The translations under genes were made by a program, and so were the position numbers. The notes below the pieces were generated by a model that worked only from the letters and a program-made list of their open reading frames with translations, was not told the DNA's origin and did no database searches. Shown one piece after another: positions 47,849 through 56,167 of a stretch of 64,000 bases of DNA; within the stretch, counting starts at the first letter, position 1, and each line of letters begins with the position of its first letter. The DNA comes from Sinomonas albida. GTDB lineage: Bacteria; Actinomycetota; Actinomycetes; Actinomycetales; Micrococcaceae. The stretch lies in contig NZ_SWDW01000001.1 of the NCBI RefSeq assembly GCF_004919045.1, positions 62,001 through 126,000 on the forward strand. The letters are read 5' to 3'.

Positions 47849-50206
47849 ATGAGCTCCCAGTCGCGCGTAAAGGACATCGACGAGGATTCCCTGCACGTCG
47901 GACCACCCGAGACCTCGGCGGCCGGCCTCAAGGCCGTCGCGGTCGCGCTCCAACGAGGACTCGAGCAGGCCGGGCCGGTCCGCACCGCACGCTCGCTCCT
48001 TCGCATCAACCAGCGGGGCGGCTTCGACTGCCCCGGCTGCGCGTGGCCCGAGCCGGACGGGCACCGGAAGGCCGCGGAATTCTGCGAGAACGGCGCGAAG
48101 GCCGTCGCGGAGGAGGCCACCGTGAGCGCGGTGACGCCCGAGTGGTGGGACGGGCACCCGGTCGCAACCCTCAGGGACAAGACGGACTACTGGCTCAGCA
48201 AGCAGGGCCGGATCACCGAGCCCGTGGTGCTGCGTCCCGGCGACGACCGTTACCGCCGCATCTCCTGGACGGACGCGTTCGCCCTCGTCGCTGAGCACCT
48301 TCGCGCCACGACCCCCGAACGCTGCGTCTTCTACACATCGGGCCGAACGGCCAACGAGACGGCCTTCATGTACCAGCTGTTCGCCCGAAGCCTCGGCACC
48401 AACAACCTCCCGGACTGCTCGAACATGTGCCACGAGTCCTCGGGTTCCGCGCTCAACCCCACGATCGGGATCGGCAAGGGAACCGTCTCGCTCGAGGACA
48501 TCCACGAGGCGAAGCTCGTGTTCGTGGTCGGCCAGAATCCCGGGACGAATCACCCGCGCATGCTCTCGGCCCTCAAGGAATGCCGTGACCGAGGCGGGAA
48601 GATCGTGGCCGTGAACCCGCTGCCCGAGGCCGGGCTGCTCCACTTCAAGGATCCCCAGCGCGTGGACGGCTACGTGGGGGAGGGCGCGACGATCGCGGAC
48701 GAGTTCCTCCAGATCAAGGTCGGGGGAGACCTCGCGCTGTTCCAGGCGCTGGGGCACCTGCTCCTCGAGGCGGAGCGGAAGGCGCCCGGCGCCGTCGTCG
48801 ACCGTTCTTTCGTCGACGCGCAGACTGAGGGCTTCGAAGCCTACGCCGCCGCCCGCGCGTCGCTCGATTGGGAGGAGACGGAGCGGGCCACGGGGCTCAC
48901 GCGCGCCGAGATCGAGGCGACCGCAAGGCTGCTCGCCGAGTCGAAGGCCACGATCGTGTGCTGGGCGCTCGGCCTCACGCAGCAGCCGCACTCGGTCGAC
49001 ACGATCCGAGAGATCGTGAACCTCCTGCTGCTCCAGGGCAACTTCGGAAAGCCGGGCGCGGGCGCGTGCCCCGTGCGCGGCCACTCGAACGTCCAAGGCG
49101 ACCGCACCATGGGCATCTGGGAGAAGCCGAAGGAGGGGCTGCTCGCGGCCCTCGATGCCGAGTTCGGCATCGCGTCGCCGCGCGAGCACGGCTTCGACTC
49201 GACGCAGACGCTCGCGGCGTTCGAGCGCGACGAGGTGGACGTGTTCGTCTCCCTCGGCGGCAACTTCGCCCAGGCCAACTCTGACACCGCGGCGCTCGAA
49301 GCCGGGATGCAGCGTGCGGGGCTCACGGTCCACATCTCGACGAAGCCGAACCGCTCGCACGTGGTGCACGGCCGCACGTCGCTCATCCTGCCGACGCTCG
49401 GCCGCACGGACCGGGACGACAAACACCCTTCCGGCCGCCAATTCCTCTCCGTCGAAGACTCGATGTCGATGGTGCACTCGACCCAAGGGCGGCTTGAGCC
49501 GATCTCGGAACACCTGCTCGCGGAGCCGGTCATCGTCGCGCGGCTCGCCGCCGCGACGCTCGGCGAGGGCCACCCCGTGGACTGGCGCGCGATGGCGGAG
49601 GACTACGACGTGATCCGAGACCACATCTCCCGCGTGATCCCGGGCTTCGAGGACTTCAACCGGCGCGTCCGGCAGCGGAACGGCTTCCAGCTCCCGAACC
49701 CGCCCCGCGACACGCGATCGTTCGCCACGGAGGCGGGCCGCGCACGGTTCACGGTGAGCCCGCTCGAGTACCTCGAGCCTCCCGCGGGGCACCTCATCCT
49801 CCAGACCGTGCGAAGCCACGACCAGTACAACACGACGTTCTACGGCCAGGACGACCGCTACCGCGGCATCTCCGACGGCCGCCGCGTGATCCTGGTCCAC
49901 CCCGAGGACCTCGCGGGGCTCGGCTTCGAGGACCGCGAGCTCGTCGACGTGGTGAGCGTGTTCCGGGGCGAGGAGCGTCGCGCCGACCGGTTCCGGCTCG
50001 TCGCGTACCCGACCGCGCGGGGCTGCGCGGCGGCGTACTTCCCCGAGGCGAACGCGCTCGTGCACCGCGACCTCGTGGCGCGCGAATCCAACACCCCGGG
50101 GTTCAAGGCCCTCACCGTCCGTTTCGAGCGCCATGGGACGCGCGACGGCGCGGGCGCGGCCAGCGTGGAAGGAGGGCGCCATGGGTCGACTCAGCCAGCG
50201 CCGTAA
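47849..50206 (+). CDS. FdhF/YdeP-type molybdopterin oxidoreductase (formate dehydrogenase-like)
   Basis: This 785-residue protein is of the FdhF/YdeP family, which binds a bis-molybdopterin cofactor. The family stretches are visible: GFDCPGCAWPEP near residue 57 (Cys-rich), YTSGRTANETAFMYQ near 166, and DCSNMCHESSGSAL near 189. Also present are VVGQNPGTNHPRMLSALK and, near 418, GACPVRGHSNVQGDRTMG. It has no CxxC...[4Fe-4S] N-terminal domain like that of classic FdhF. No signal peptide is seen, so it is cytoplasmic. Its substrate cannot be read from sequence. The fdhD gene overlaps its end. Confidence 0.9.
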   Translation: MSSQSRVKDIDEDSLHVGPPETSAAGLKAVAVALQRGLEQAGPVRTARSLLRINQRGGFDCPGCAWPEPDGHRKAAEFCENGAKAVAEEATVSAVTPEWWDGHPVATLRDKTDYWLSKQGRITEPVVLRPGDDRYRRISWTDAFALVAEHLRATTPERCVFYTSGRTANETAFMYQLFARSLGTNNLPDCSNMCHESSGSALNPTIGIGKGTVSLEDIHEAKLVFVVGQNPGTNHPRMLSALKECRDRGGKIVAVNPLPEAGLLHFKDPQRVDGYVGEGATIADEFLQIKVGGDLALFQALGHLLLEAERKAPGAVVDRSFVDAQTEGFEAYAAARASLDWEETERATGLTRAEIEATARLLAESKATIVCWALGLTQQPHSVDTIREIVNLLLLQGNFGKPGAGACPVRGHSNVQGDRTMGIWEKPKEGLLAALDAEFGIASPREHGFDSTQTLAAFERDEVDVFVSLGGNFAQANSDTAALEAGMQRAGLTVHISTKPNRSHVVHGRTSLILPTLGRTDRDDKHPSGRQFLSVEDSMSMVHSTQGRLEPISEHLLAEPVIVARLAAATLGEGHPVDWRAMAEDYDVIRDHISRVIPGFEDFNRRVRQRNGFQLPNPPRDTRSFATEAGRARFTVSPLEYLEPPAGHLILQTVRSHDQYNTTFYGQDDRYRGISDGRRVILVHPEDLAGLGFEDRELVDVVSVFRGEERRADRFRLVAYPTARGCAAAYFPEANALVHRDLVARESNTPGFKALTVRFERHGTRDGAGAASVEGGRHGSTQPAP

Positions 50207-51023
50207 GGTCCGCAAGTTCGTCCTCGAGAGCGAGCACCCCGTCCGGGACAAGGAGGACGTGCTTGCCGTCGAGGAGCCCCTCGAGATCCGGCTCGGCAAC
50301 CTCTCGTACAGCGTCACGATGCGGACGCCGGGCGACGATTTCGACCTCGTCGCGGGCTTCCTCGTGTCCGAGGGCGTGGTCTGGGAGGCCGGCCAGATCG
50401 TCGCGGAGCGGTTCTGCGGGGGCGAGGATGCCGAAGGGCGCCAGACGTTCAACGTGGTCCAGGCCCAGCTGCGCCCGGACGTCGTGATGCCCGAGACCGG
50501 GCGCAATGTGTACACGTCCAGCTCATGCGGCATCTGCGGCACCGACTCGATCGAGTCGGTGCGGCGCTCGGGCCACCACAGCCCCGCGGACGACGGCGTG
50601 CGCCTCCTCCCGGAGCTCGTCGCCGGCCTGCCCGCCCGCCTCCGCGAGGCCCAAGCGCTCTTCGAGAAGACCGGGGGCGTCCACGCGGCCGGGCTCTTCC
50701 GCGTGGACGATGGCGGGACCTCGGCCGAGCTCCTGTGCCTCCGCGAGGACGTGGGCCGCCACAACGCCGTCGACAAGGTGGTGGGCTGGGCTCTCCGGTC
50801 CGAGCTGCTGCCGTTGCGAGGGACTGTCCTGCAGGTTTCCGGTCGCGCGTCCTTCGAGCTCGTGCAGAAGGCGGCGATGGCTGGAATTCCCGCCTTGGCG
50901 GCCGTGAGCGCGCCGTCCTCGCTCGCCGTGGAACTGGCCGAGGAGGCGGGCGTGACGCTCGTGGGCTTCAGCCGGGGCACGGGCTTCAACGTGTACGCGG
51001 GGCACGAGCGCCTCCTTGCCTAG
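50181..51023 (+). CDS. fdhD: formate dehydrogenase accessory sulfurtransferase FdhD
   Basis: FdhD transfers sulfur from a cysteine desulfurase to the molybdenum cofactor of formate dehydrogenases. The 280-residue product has the cysteine motif SSSCGICGTDS near residue 116 (the CxxC sulfur carrier). The other hallmarks are MRTPGDDFDLVAGFLVSEG near 48, and EDVGRHNAVDKVVG near 188. GGAGG precedes ATG 50181, which overlaps the fdhF end by 26 bases, so the two are translationally linked. A repeat/hairpin starts seven bases after its stop. Confidence 0.95.
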   Translation: MGRLSQRRKVRKFVLESEHPVRDKEDVLAVEEPLEIRLGNLSYSVTMRTPGDDFDLVAGFLVSEGVVWEAGQIVAERFCGGEDAEGRQTFNVVQAQLRPDVVMPETGRNVYTSSSCGICGTDSIESVRRSGHHSPADDGVRLLPELVAGLPARLREAQALFEKTGGVHAAGLFRVDDGGTSAELLCLREDVGRHNAVDKVVGWALRSELLPLRGTVLQVSGRASFELVQKAAMAGIPALAAVSAPSSLAVELAEEAGVTLVGFSRGTGFNVYAGHERLLA

Positions 51024-51029
51024 CCGCCT

Positions 51030-51093
51030 CGGGTTGCGGGGTCTCTGGCGCCGGGTTGCGGGGTCTCTGGCGGGTGGGACGGGACCCCGCAAC
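51030..51093 (+). repeat. two 21-bp repeats and an inverted arm after fdhD
   Basis: CGGGTTGCGGGGTCTCTGGCG occurs at 51030-51050 and 51052-51072. GTTGCGGGGTC (51055-51065) can pair with GACCCCGCAAC (51083-51093) into an 11-bp perfect hairpin. The core is the same as in the array after glyA. It probably serves as the fdhD terminator. Confidence 0.8.
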
Positions 51094-51165
51094 GGCATGG
51101 GCAACGGACGGCAACCGCTTCCACTCTGGGTTACGGGCGGGTAGCGTTGGATTAGCGCATATTAG

Positions 51166-51178
51166 TCAAACGATTTGA
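51166..51178. promoter_or_regulatory. palindrome before the alpha-mannosidase gene
   Basis: TCAAA (51166-51170), CGA, TTTGA (51174-51178) form a short palindrome 15 bp before the start codon, next to a possible -10 (CATATT at about 51158). It may be an operator for a sugar-responsive repressor. No regulator gene is adjacent. Confidence 0.4.
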
Positions 51179-51193
51179 TTGATCGGAGTGTCT

Positions 51194-54100
51194 GTGCACG
51201 ACGACAGGCTCATCACCGAAGCCCGCATCGACAGGTTCGTCCGCGACCGCCTCGAAGCCAACATCTACCGCCGCACTGTGCCCCTCCGGGCCGAGCGCTG
51301 GGACGCCCCCGGCGAACCTGTTCCGGCGCGGGAGGCGATCGCCCAGGACTACGTCCCCATGGCCCAGGGGGAGGCGTGGGGCCCGGCCTGGCGCACCACG
51401 TGGCTGCGGCTCACGGGGGAGATCCCCGAGGATTGGGGCGGCGAGGGCTTCGCGGTCGAGGCCCTCGTGGATCTCGGCTTCACGTCGAACCAGCCCGGCT
51501 TCCAATGCGAGGGCCAGGCCTGGCGGCCCGACGGCGCGCCGATCAAGGCGCTCAACCCGCTGAACGCGTACATCCCGCTCGCGGCCCTCGGAGGAGGCCG
51601 CGCCGTCGAGTTCTATGTCGAGGCAGCGGCGAATCCGGATGTCACCCAGGGGTGGCAGTTCATCCCCACGGCCCAAGGCGACCGCGAGACCGCGAGCCCC
51701 GAGCCGCTCTACCGCTTCGGCACGATGGCCCTCGCCGAGCGCGACGTCGAGGTGTGGGAGCTTCTCCAGGACGTCCGGAGCCTTCGTGGGCTCATGCACG
51801 AGCTCCCCATGGACCGGCCGCGGCGGTACGAAATCCTCCGAGCGCTCGAGCTCGTGTGCGATCTCGTGGACCCCGACGATGTCCCCGGGACGGCTCACGC
51901 GGCCCGCGAGGCACTGGTCCCCGTCCTCTCGGCCCCGGCCGCGAACAGCTCGCTCCGCCTCGTCGCCACAGGGCACGCGCACATCGACTCGGCGTGGCTC
52001 TGGCCCGTCCGCGAGACCGTCCGCAAATGCGCCCGCACGTTCTCCAACGTGGTAACCCTCATGGACGAGGACCCCGAGCTGACGTTTTCGTGCTCGTCCG
52101 CACAGCAGCTCCTCTGGATCAAGGAGGGCTACCCGGAGCTCTTCGAGCGCATCAAGGAGAAGGTCGCCGAGGGACGGTTCATGCCGGTGGGCGGCATGTG
52201 GGTCGAATCGGACGCGAACATGCCCGGCAGCGAGGCGATGGCGCGCCAGTTCGTCGAGGGCAAGCGATTCTTCCTCGAGGAGTTCGGCGTCGAGTGCGAG
52301 GAGGCCTGGCTTCCGGACTCGTTCGGCTACTCGGCGTCGCTCCCGCAGATCGTCCGCGCGGCGGGGGAGCGCTACTTCCTCACCCAGAAGACGTCGTGGA
52401 ATCAGGTGAACCGCATCCCGCATCACAGCTTCCTGTGGGAGGGAATCGACGGAAGCCGCGTGTTCACGCACTTCCCGCCGACGGACAACTACAACTCCGA
52501 TCTCGCGGCCTCCGAGCTCGCCCACGCAGAGCGGAACTTCCGCGAGAAGGGCCGCGCGACGCTGGGCCTCGTCCCGTTCGGCTACGGCGACGGCGGCGGC
52601 GGCCCCACGCGGGAGATGCTCGCGGCCGCGCGCCGCTCCCGCGACACGGAGGGATCGCCGCGCGTCGAGCTCGGCGTCCCGCGCGACTTCTTCGCCGCGG
52701 CGGAGGCCGAATACAGCGATCCGCCCGTGTGGGCGGGAGAGATGTACCTCGAGAAGCACCGCGGCACGTACACGTCCCAGGCCCGCACGAAGCGGGGGAA
52801 CCGGCGGTGCGAGCACCTGCTCCGCGAGGCCGAGCTGTGGTGTGCCACGGCCGCCGTGCGCGTCGGGGCGCCCTACCCGGCCGAGGCGTTGCGCCGCCTG
52901 TGGCGAACGGTCCTCCTCCAGCAGTTCCACGACATCCTGCCCGGAAGCTCGATCGCGTGGGTCTACCGGGACGCCGAACGCAACTACGAGGATGCCGCGC
53001 GCGAGCTCGAGGGCCTCATCGCGGAAGCTGGGCGCGCACTCGTGGGCGAGGGCGGAACCGAGTTCCTGCTCAACTCCGCGCCCCACGCGCGGGGCGGCGT
53101 GCCCGCTCTGGGCGCGGCCGCCGTCGTGCGTTCGGAGGGTGCCGCGACGCTCGCCGAGCGGACCGCGGACGACGGCGGGCGGCGCTGGGTCCTCGACAAC
53201 GGCGCGATGCGCGCCGAGGTCGACGCGCGCGGCCTGCTCGTCTCGCTGCGGGACGCCGTGACCGGACGCGAGGCCATCGCCCCCGGCGCCGCCGGCAACC
53301 TGCTCGAGCTGCACCGCGACACTCCCAACGAGTGGGACGCGTGGGACATCGATCCGTTCTACCGCCGCACCGTCGCGGCGCTCACCGACGCCGTGTCGGT
53401 CGAAGCGTCGACGGGCGCCTCGGGCGAGGCCGTCCTCGAGGTTCGCCGCGAGTTCCGCGCCTCGGCCGTGACGCAGCGGATCGTGCTCGCCCCGGGCGCC
53501 GCGTCGCTGCGCATCGAGACGGCAATCGACTGGCACGAGCAGGAGAAGCTCCTCAAGCTGGGCTTCCCGTTTGACGTCCGTGCGGAGCGCTCGGCCTCGG
53601 AGATCCAGTTCGGGCACGTGTTCCGGGACGTTCCGACGAACACGTCCTGGGACTGGGCGCGCTTCGAGACGTGCGCCCACCGCTGGACTCACGTGGCGGA
53701 GGGCTCCTACGGCGTCGCCGTGACGAACTCGTCCACCTACGGGCACGACGTCACCCGAGCCGTCCGCCCGGACGGAGGCACCACGACGACGCTCCGACTC
53801 TCGCTGCTCAAGGCGCCCACGTATCCGGATCCTCAGGCCGACCAGGGCCGCCACGAGTTCACGGTCACGGTGCGCCCGGGGGCCTCGATCGCGGACGCGG
53901 TCGAGGAGGGCTACCGGACCAATCTCGAGCCGCGGACCGTGCGCGGAGGGCATGAGGTCGAGCCACTCGTGACGGTGGACAACCCCGGCGTGGTCGTCGA
54001 AGCGGTCAAGCTCGCCGAGGACGGATCGGGCGACGTCGTGGTTCGGCTCTACGAGGCGCTCGGGGAACGCGCAGCGGTCACGGTGGCGCCGGGCTTCGAG

Positions 54101-54256
54101 GCGTCATGCGCCGAATCCGTGGACCTGCTCGAGCGGCCGTTCTCATCGCGGGACGCCTCCGTGGGTGTCGCCGTGACGCCGGTCGACGGCGGGGGAGCGG
54201 CGATGGTCCTGCGGCCGTTCCAGCTCGTCACGCTGCGATTCCGACGCGGATTCTAG
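51194..54256 (+). CDS. alpha-mannosidase, glycoside hydrolase family 38
   Basis: This 1,020-residue enzyme hydrolyses alpha-mannosides. It has an N-terminal accessory domain, the GH38 catalytic domain with the metal-binding GHAHIDSAWLWP near 256 and the nucleophile Asp375 in AWLPDSFGYSASLPQI, and HFPPTDNYNSD near 430. A middle helical segment and C-terminal beta domains follow (EIQFGHVFRDVPTNTSWDWARF near 795). It has no signal peptide, so it probably acts in the cytoplasm on imported oligosaccharides. GGAG five bases upstream supports GTG 51194 over TTG 51179 and GTG 51188. No transporter is adjacent. Confidence 0.95.
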   Translation: MHDDRLITEARIDRFVRDRLEANIYRRTVPLRAERWDAPGEPVPAREAIAQDYVPMAQGEAWGPAWRTTWLRLTGEIPEDWGGEGFAVEALVDLGFTSNQPGFQCEGQAWRPDGAPIKALNPLNAYIPLAALGGGRAVEFYVEAAANPDVTQGWQFIPTAQGDRETASPEPLYRFGTMALAERDVEVWELLQDVRSLRGLMHELPMDRPRRYEILRALELVCDLVDPDDVPGTAHAAREALVPVLSAPAANSSLRLVATGHAHIDSAWLWPVRETVRKCARTFSNVVTLMDEDPELTFSCSSAQQLLWIKEGYPELFERIKEKVAEGRFMPVGGMWVESDANMPGSEAMARQFVEGKRFFLEEFGVECEEAWLPDSFGYSASLPQIVRAAGERYFLTQKTSWNQVNRIPHHSFLWEGIDGSRVFTHFPPTDNYNSDLAASELAHAERNFREKGRATLGLVPFGYGDGGGGPTREMLAAARRSRDTEGSPRVELGVPRDFFAAAEAEYSDPPVWAGEMYLEKHRGTYTSQARTKRGNRRCEHLLREAELWCATAAVRVGAPYPAEALRRLWRTVLLQQFHDILPGSSIAWVYRDAERNYEDAARELEGLIAEAGRALVGEGGTEFLLNSAPHARGGVPALGAAAVVRSEGAATLAERTADDGGRRWVLDNGAMRAEVDARGLLVSLRDAVTGREAIAPGAAGNLLELHRDTPNEWDAWDIDPFYRRTVAALTDAVSVEASTGASGEAVLEVRREFRASAVTQRIVLAPGAASLRIETAIDWHEQEKLLKLGFPFDVRAERSASEIQFGHVFRDVPTNTSWDWARFETCAHRWTHVAEGSYGVAVTNSSTYGHDVTRAVRPDGGTTTTLRLSLLKAPTYPDPQADQGRHEFTVTVRPGASIADAVEEGYRTNLEPRTVRGGHEVEPLVTVDNPGVVVEAVKLAEDGSGDVVVRLYEALGERAAVTVAPGFEASCAESVDLLERPFSSRDASVGVAVTPVDGGGAAMVLRPFQLVTLRFRRGF

Positions 54257-54324
54257 GCAATCGCGGCGCCGGTGTTAGGCGCTGGCGCCCGGCGCGCGTC
54301 TCCGGAAAAGTGCCGGGAAAAGGC

Positions 54325-54358
54325 TGAGGGGTGGCGGTCCGTAGACCGCCGCCCCTCA
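54325..54358. terminator. hairpin terminator after the alpha-mannosidase gene
   Basis: TGAGGGGTGGCGGTC (54325-54339), CGTA, and GACCGCCGCCCCTCA (54344-54358) form a near-perfect 15-bp stem (one G-T/G-C variation). It lies between convergent genes ending at 54256 (+) and 54451 (-). Confidence 0.75.
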
Positions 54359-54450
54359 TCCCCCCAATGCAGAACAGCCCATCCCCCTGACAGGTCGTGT
54401 TCACACATTCATGATTCTGGCACACGGTAATGATTTTGTGAACCCGTTAC

Positions 54451-55185
54451 TCAAGACTGTGGATTTTTTACGTCAATTCGCCGCTCGGCTTGCTTCGCCC
54501 TCCGCCGCGCCGCGAGCGAGGAGAGCCAGATGAGGGCCAGCCCGGCGCACACGAGCAGGATCGTCCCGTAGTTGATGGCCTGCGAGAGCGCGACCGCCGA
54601 GGCCGGCAGCACCGTGATGACGTTGGAGACCACGAGGAGCACGTAACCCGCCCACATGAGCGCCGCGGCGACGCGGAGGGAGGCGCGGCCCGGGCGCTTC
54701 ACGGCACCCCATAGGGCAGGGAGGACGGCAAGCGCCGTGAGCGAGGGGTACAACCGGCCGAGCGTCCCGTACGCCGCTGGCCATGGCCAGAAGTCGTGGC
54801 TCGCGAAGCCTGCCTGGGAGGGTCCCGGGCCCGAGAGGACGAACGTCACGACAAGGAGTGCCGAGCACGCGCCCAGCGCCCCGAGACCCCACGGCCCCGT
54901 CAGCAGCTGTGACGCGCGGCGGGCCGCGAACGCCGCGGCGACCCGCAGCGCGAGCAGGAGCGCGACGCCATAGATGATGAAGCGCAGGAGCAGGTTCGCA
55001 AAGTTCTGTCCCCCGAGCAGCGCATCGACGGCGACGTACGGCCCCTGAAGGCTCAGGAGGATCGCGAAGGACATGAGCGCGAAGAACGCGCACAGGGAGC
55101 GGTTGCGACCGCGGACCGCGTCCGGGATCCGTGCGAGCGCGAGCACGGCAGTGAGCCCGAAGATCGCCCAGGCGAAGATCGTCAT
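54451..55185 (-). CDS. seven-helix membrane protein coupled to an HTH regulator
   Basis: This 244-residue protein has about seven hydrophobic helices and a basic C-terminus (ARRRAKQAERRIDVKNPQS). Its size, topology and position after an HTH regulator recall the MAB_1171c-like putative transporter class. I cannot confirm that assignment from sequence alone. ATG 55185 overlaps the stop of the regulator gene (ATGA), so they are cotranslated. Substrate and role are unknown. Confidence 0.7.
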   Translation of the reverse strand: MTIFAWAIFGLTAVLALARIPDAVRGRNRSLCAFFALMSFAILLSLQGPYVAVDALLGGQNFANLLLRFIIYGVALLLALRVAAAFAARRASQLLTGPWGLGALGACSALLVVTFVLSGPGPSQAGFASHDFWPWPAAYGTLGRLYPSLTALAVLPALWGAVKRPGRASLRVAAALMWAGYVLLVVSNVITVLPASAVALSQAINYGTILLVCAGLALIWLSSLAARRRAKQAERRIDVKNPQS

Positions 55186-55901
55186 CCGAGGTGCTCCCAG
55201 GCCCGGCGGTCGGCGCGTTCGTCGTGTTCCTGGCGCTTGAGCGAGCGGCCCAGCATCGCGAGGCGCTCGGAGGCGAGCAGCGTGAGTTCGGCGTCGCTCA
55301 GGCGGGAGAGCGCGTCCTCGACGGCCGACGGCGGCCACCCGGCTTCGGCGGCCGTCACGAGGCCCGTGACCACGAGCCCGTTGCGCAGGCCGACCCCGGC
55401 CTCCCGTGCGGTGCGGACCGCGAGCTCGGGGGCGAGGCGGTTCGCGCTGAGCTGAGCCGAGAAGTTCTGGGGTGCGATGCCCGCCGCAGCGCTCACGCGC
55501 TGGCGGAGTTCGCCGTCGTCGATCGCCTCGACCCACTGGCGCACGCCGGCCGCCTCGCCCGAGGGCCCGTTCGCGTCGGCCGGGGTCAGGCCGCCCACCC
55601 GCACGAGGATCTCGTGGAGCAGCCGGGCGGTGGGCGTCTGGCTGAGGACCTCGGCGTCGGTGGGTGGCGCAAGGCTTGCCGCGAGCTCGGTGTACGGCTC
55701 GAACTCCGCGAGCCCGAGGACGGGGTTGCGGCCGTAGGCGCGGGCGACGGCGACGACGGTCGTCTCGGCGACTTTGCCGCGCACGAGCTGCTGGGCGAGC
55801 GTGCTCCGCTTGACTCCCGACTGCCGGCAGACGTCCGCGGTGCTCGAACCGGGGGCCAATTGGCTCACCCAGTTTTGGAACGCGATCGCGGAAACTGACA
55901 T
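55182..55901 (-). CDS. helix-turn-helix (XRE-like) regulator
   Basis: The 239-residue product has a helix-turn-helix near residues 20-60 (STADVCRQSGVKRSTLAQQL and VVAVARAYGRNP). The helical C-terminal region has no recognisable ligand domain (VEDALSRLSDAELTLLASERL near 200). AAAAGG lies upstream of ATG 55901. The overlap with the 7-TM gene suggests it controls or works with it. The family is not certain. Confidence 0.65.
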   Translation of the reverse strand: MSVSAIAFQNWVSQLAPGSSTADVCRQSGVKRSTLAQQLVRGKVAETTVVAVARAYGRNPVLGLAEFEPYTELAASLAPPTDAEVLSQTPTARLLHEILVRVGGLTPADANGPSGEAAGVRQWVEAIDDGELRQRVSAAAGIAPQNFSAQLSANRLAPELAVRTAREAGVGLRNGLVVTGLVTAAEAGWPPSAVEDALSRLSDAELTLLASERLAMLGRSLKRQEHDERADRRAWEHLG

Positions 55902-56167
55902 TCAGGACCTTTTGTCGGGCGGCCGGGGTGCATCCCCGGTTCGGGCGGTGTGTCGTCGGCTTTGATTTTACGATGCGCTGGGGGTGGTCTATGCTGAATT
56001 CAAGCCCGCCGGCTCGCGCACCCCCCAATCGCGAGCCGGCGGGCGTCTCACTTTCCCCGGCCAGCCGCTTCCCGGCTCGGCCGCGCGCTCCGCCTTCGGT
56101 GAACCGCGCACAGGATTGTCGGGCTCGAGCCCTATCCTTACTTGCACGGAAAGGCGGTGTGCTGCGC

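Noticed and set aside
47819-50989. Open frame of 1,056 codons antisense to the FdhF-like gene and fdhD
   Set aside because: Both sense genes have clear families and ribosome binding sites. The antisense frame is a GC artefact.
51152-53953. Open frame of 933 codons antisense to the alpha-mannosidase
   Set aside because: The sense strand holds a complete GH38 enzyme with its nucleophile motif, so this is a shadow.
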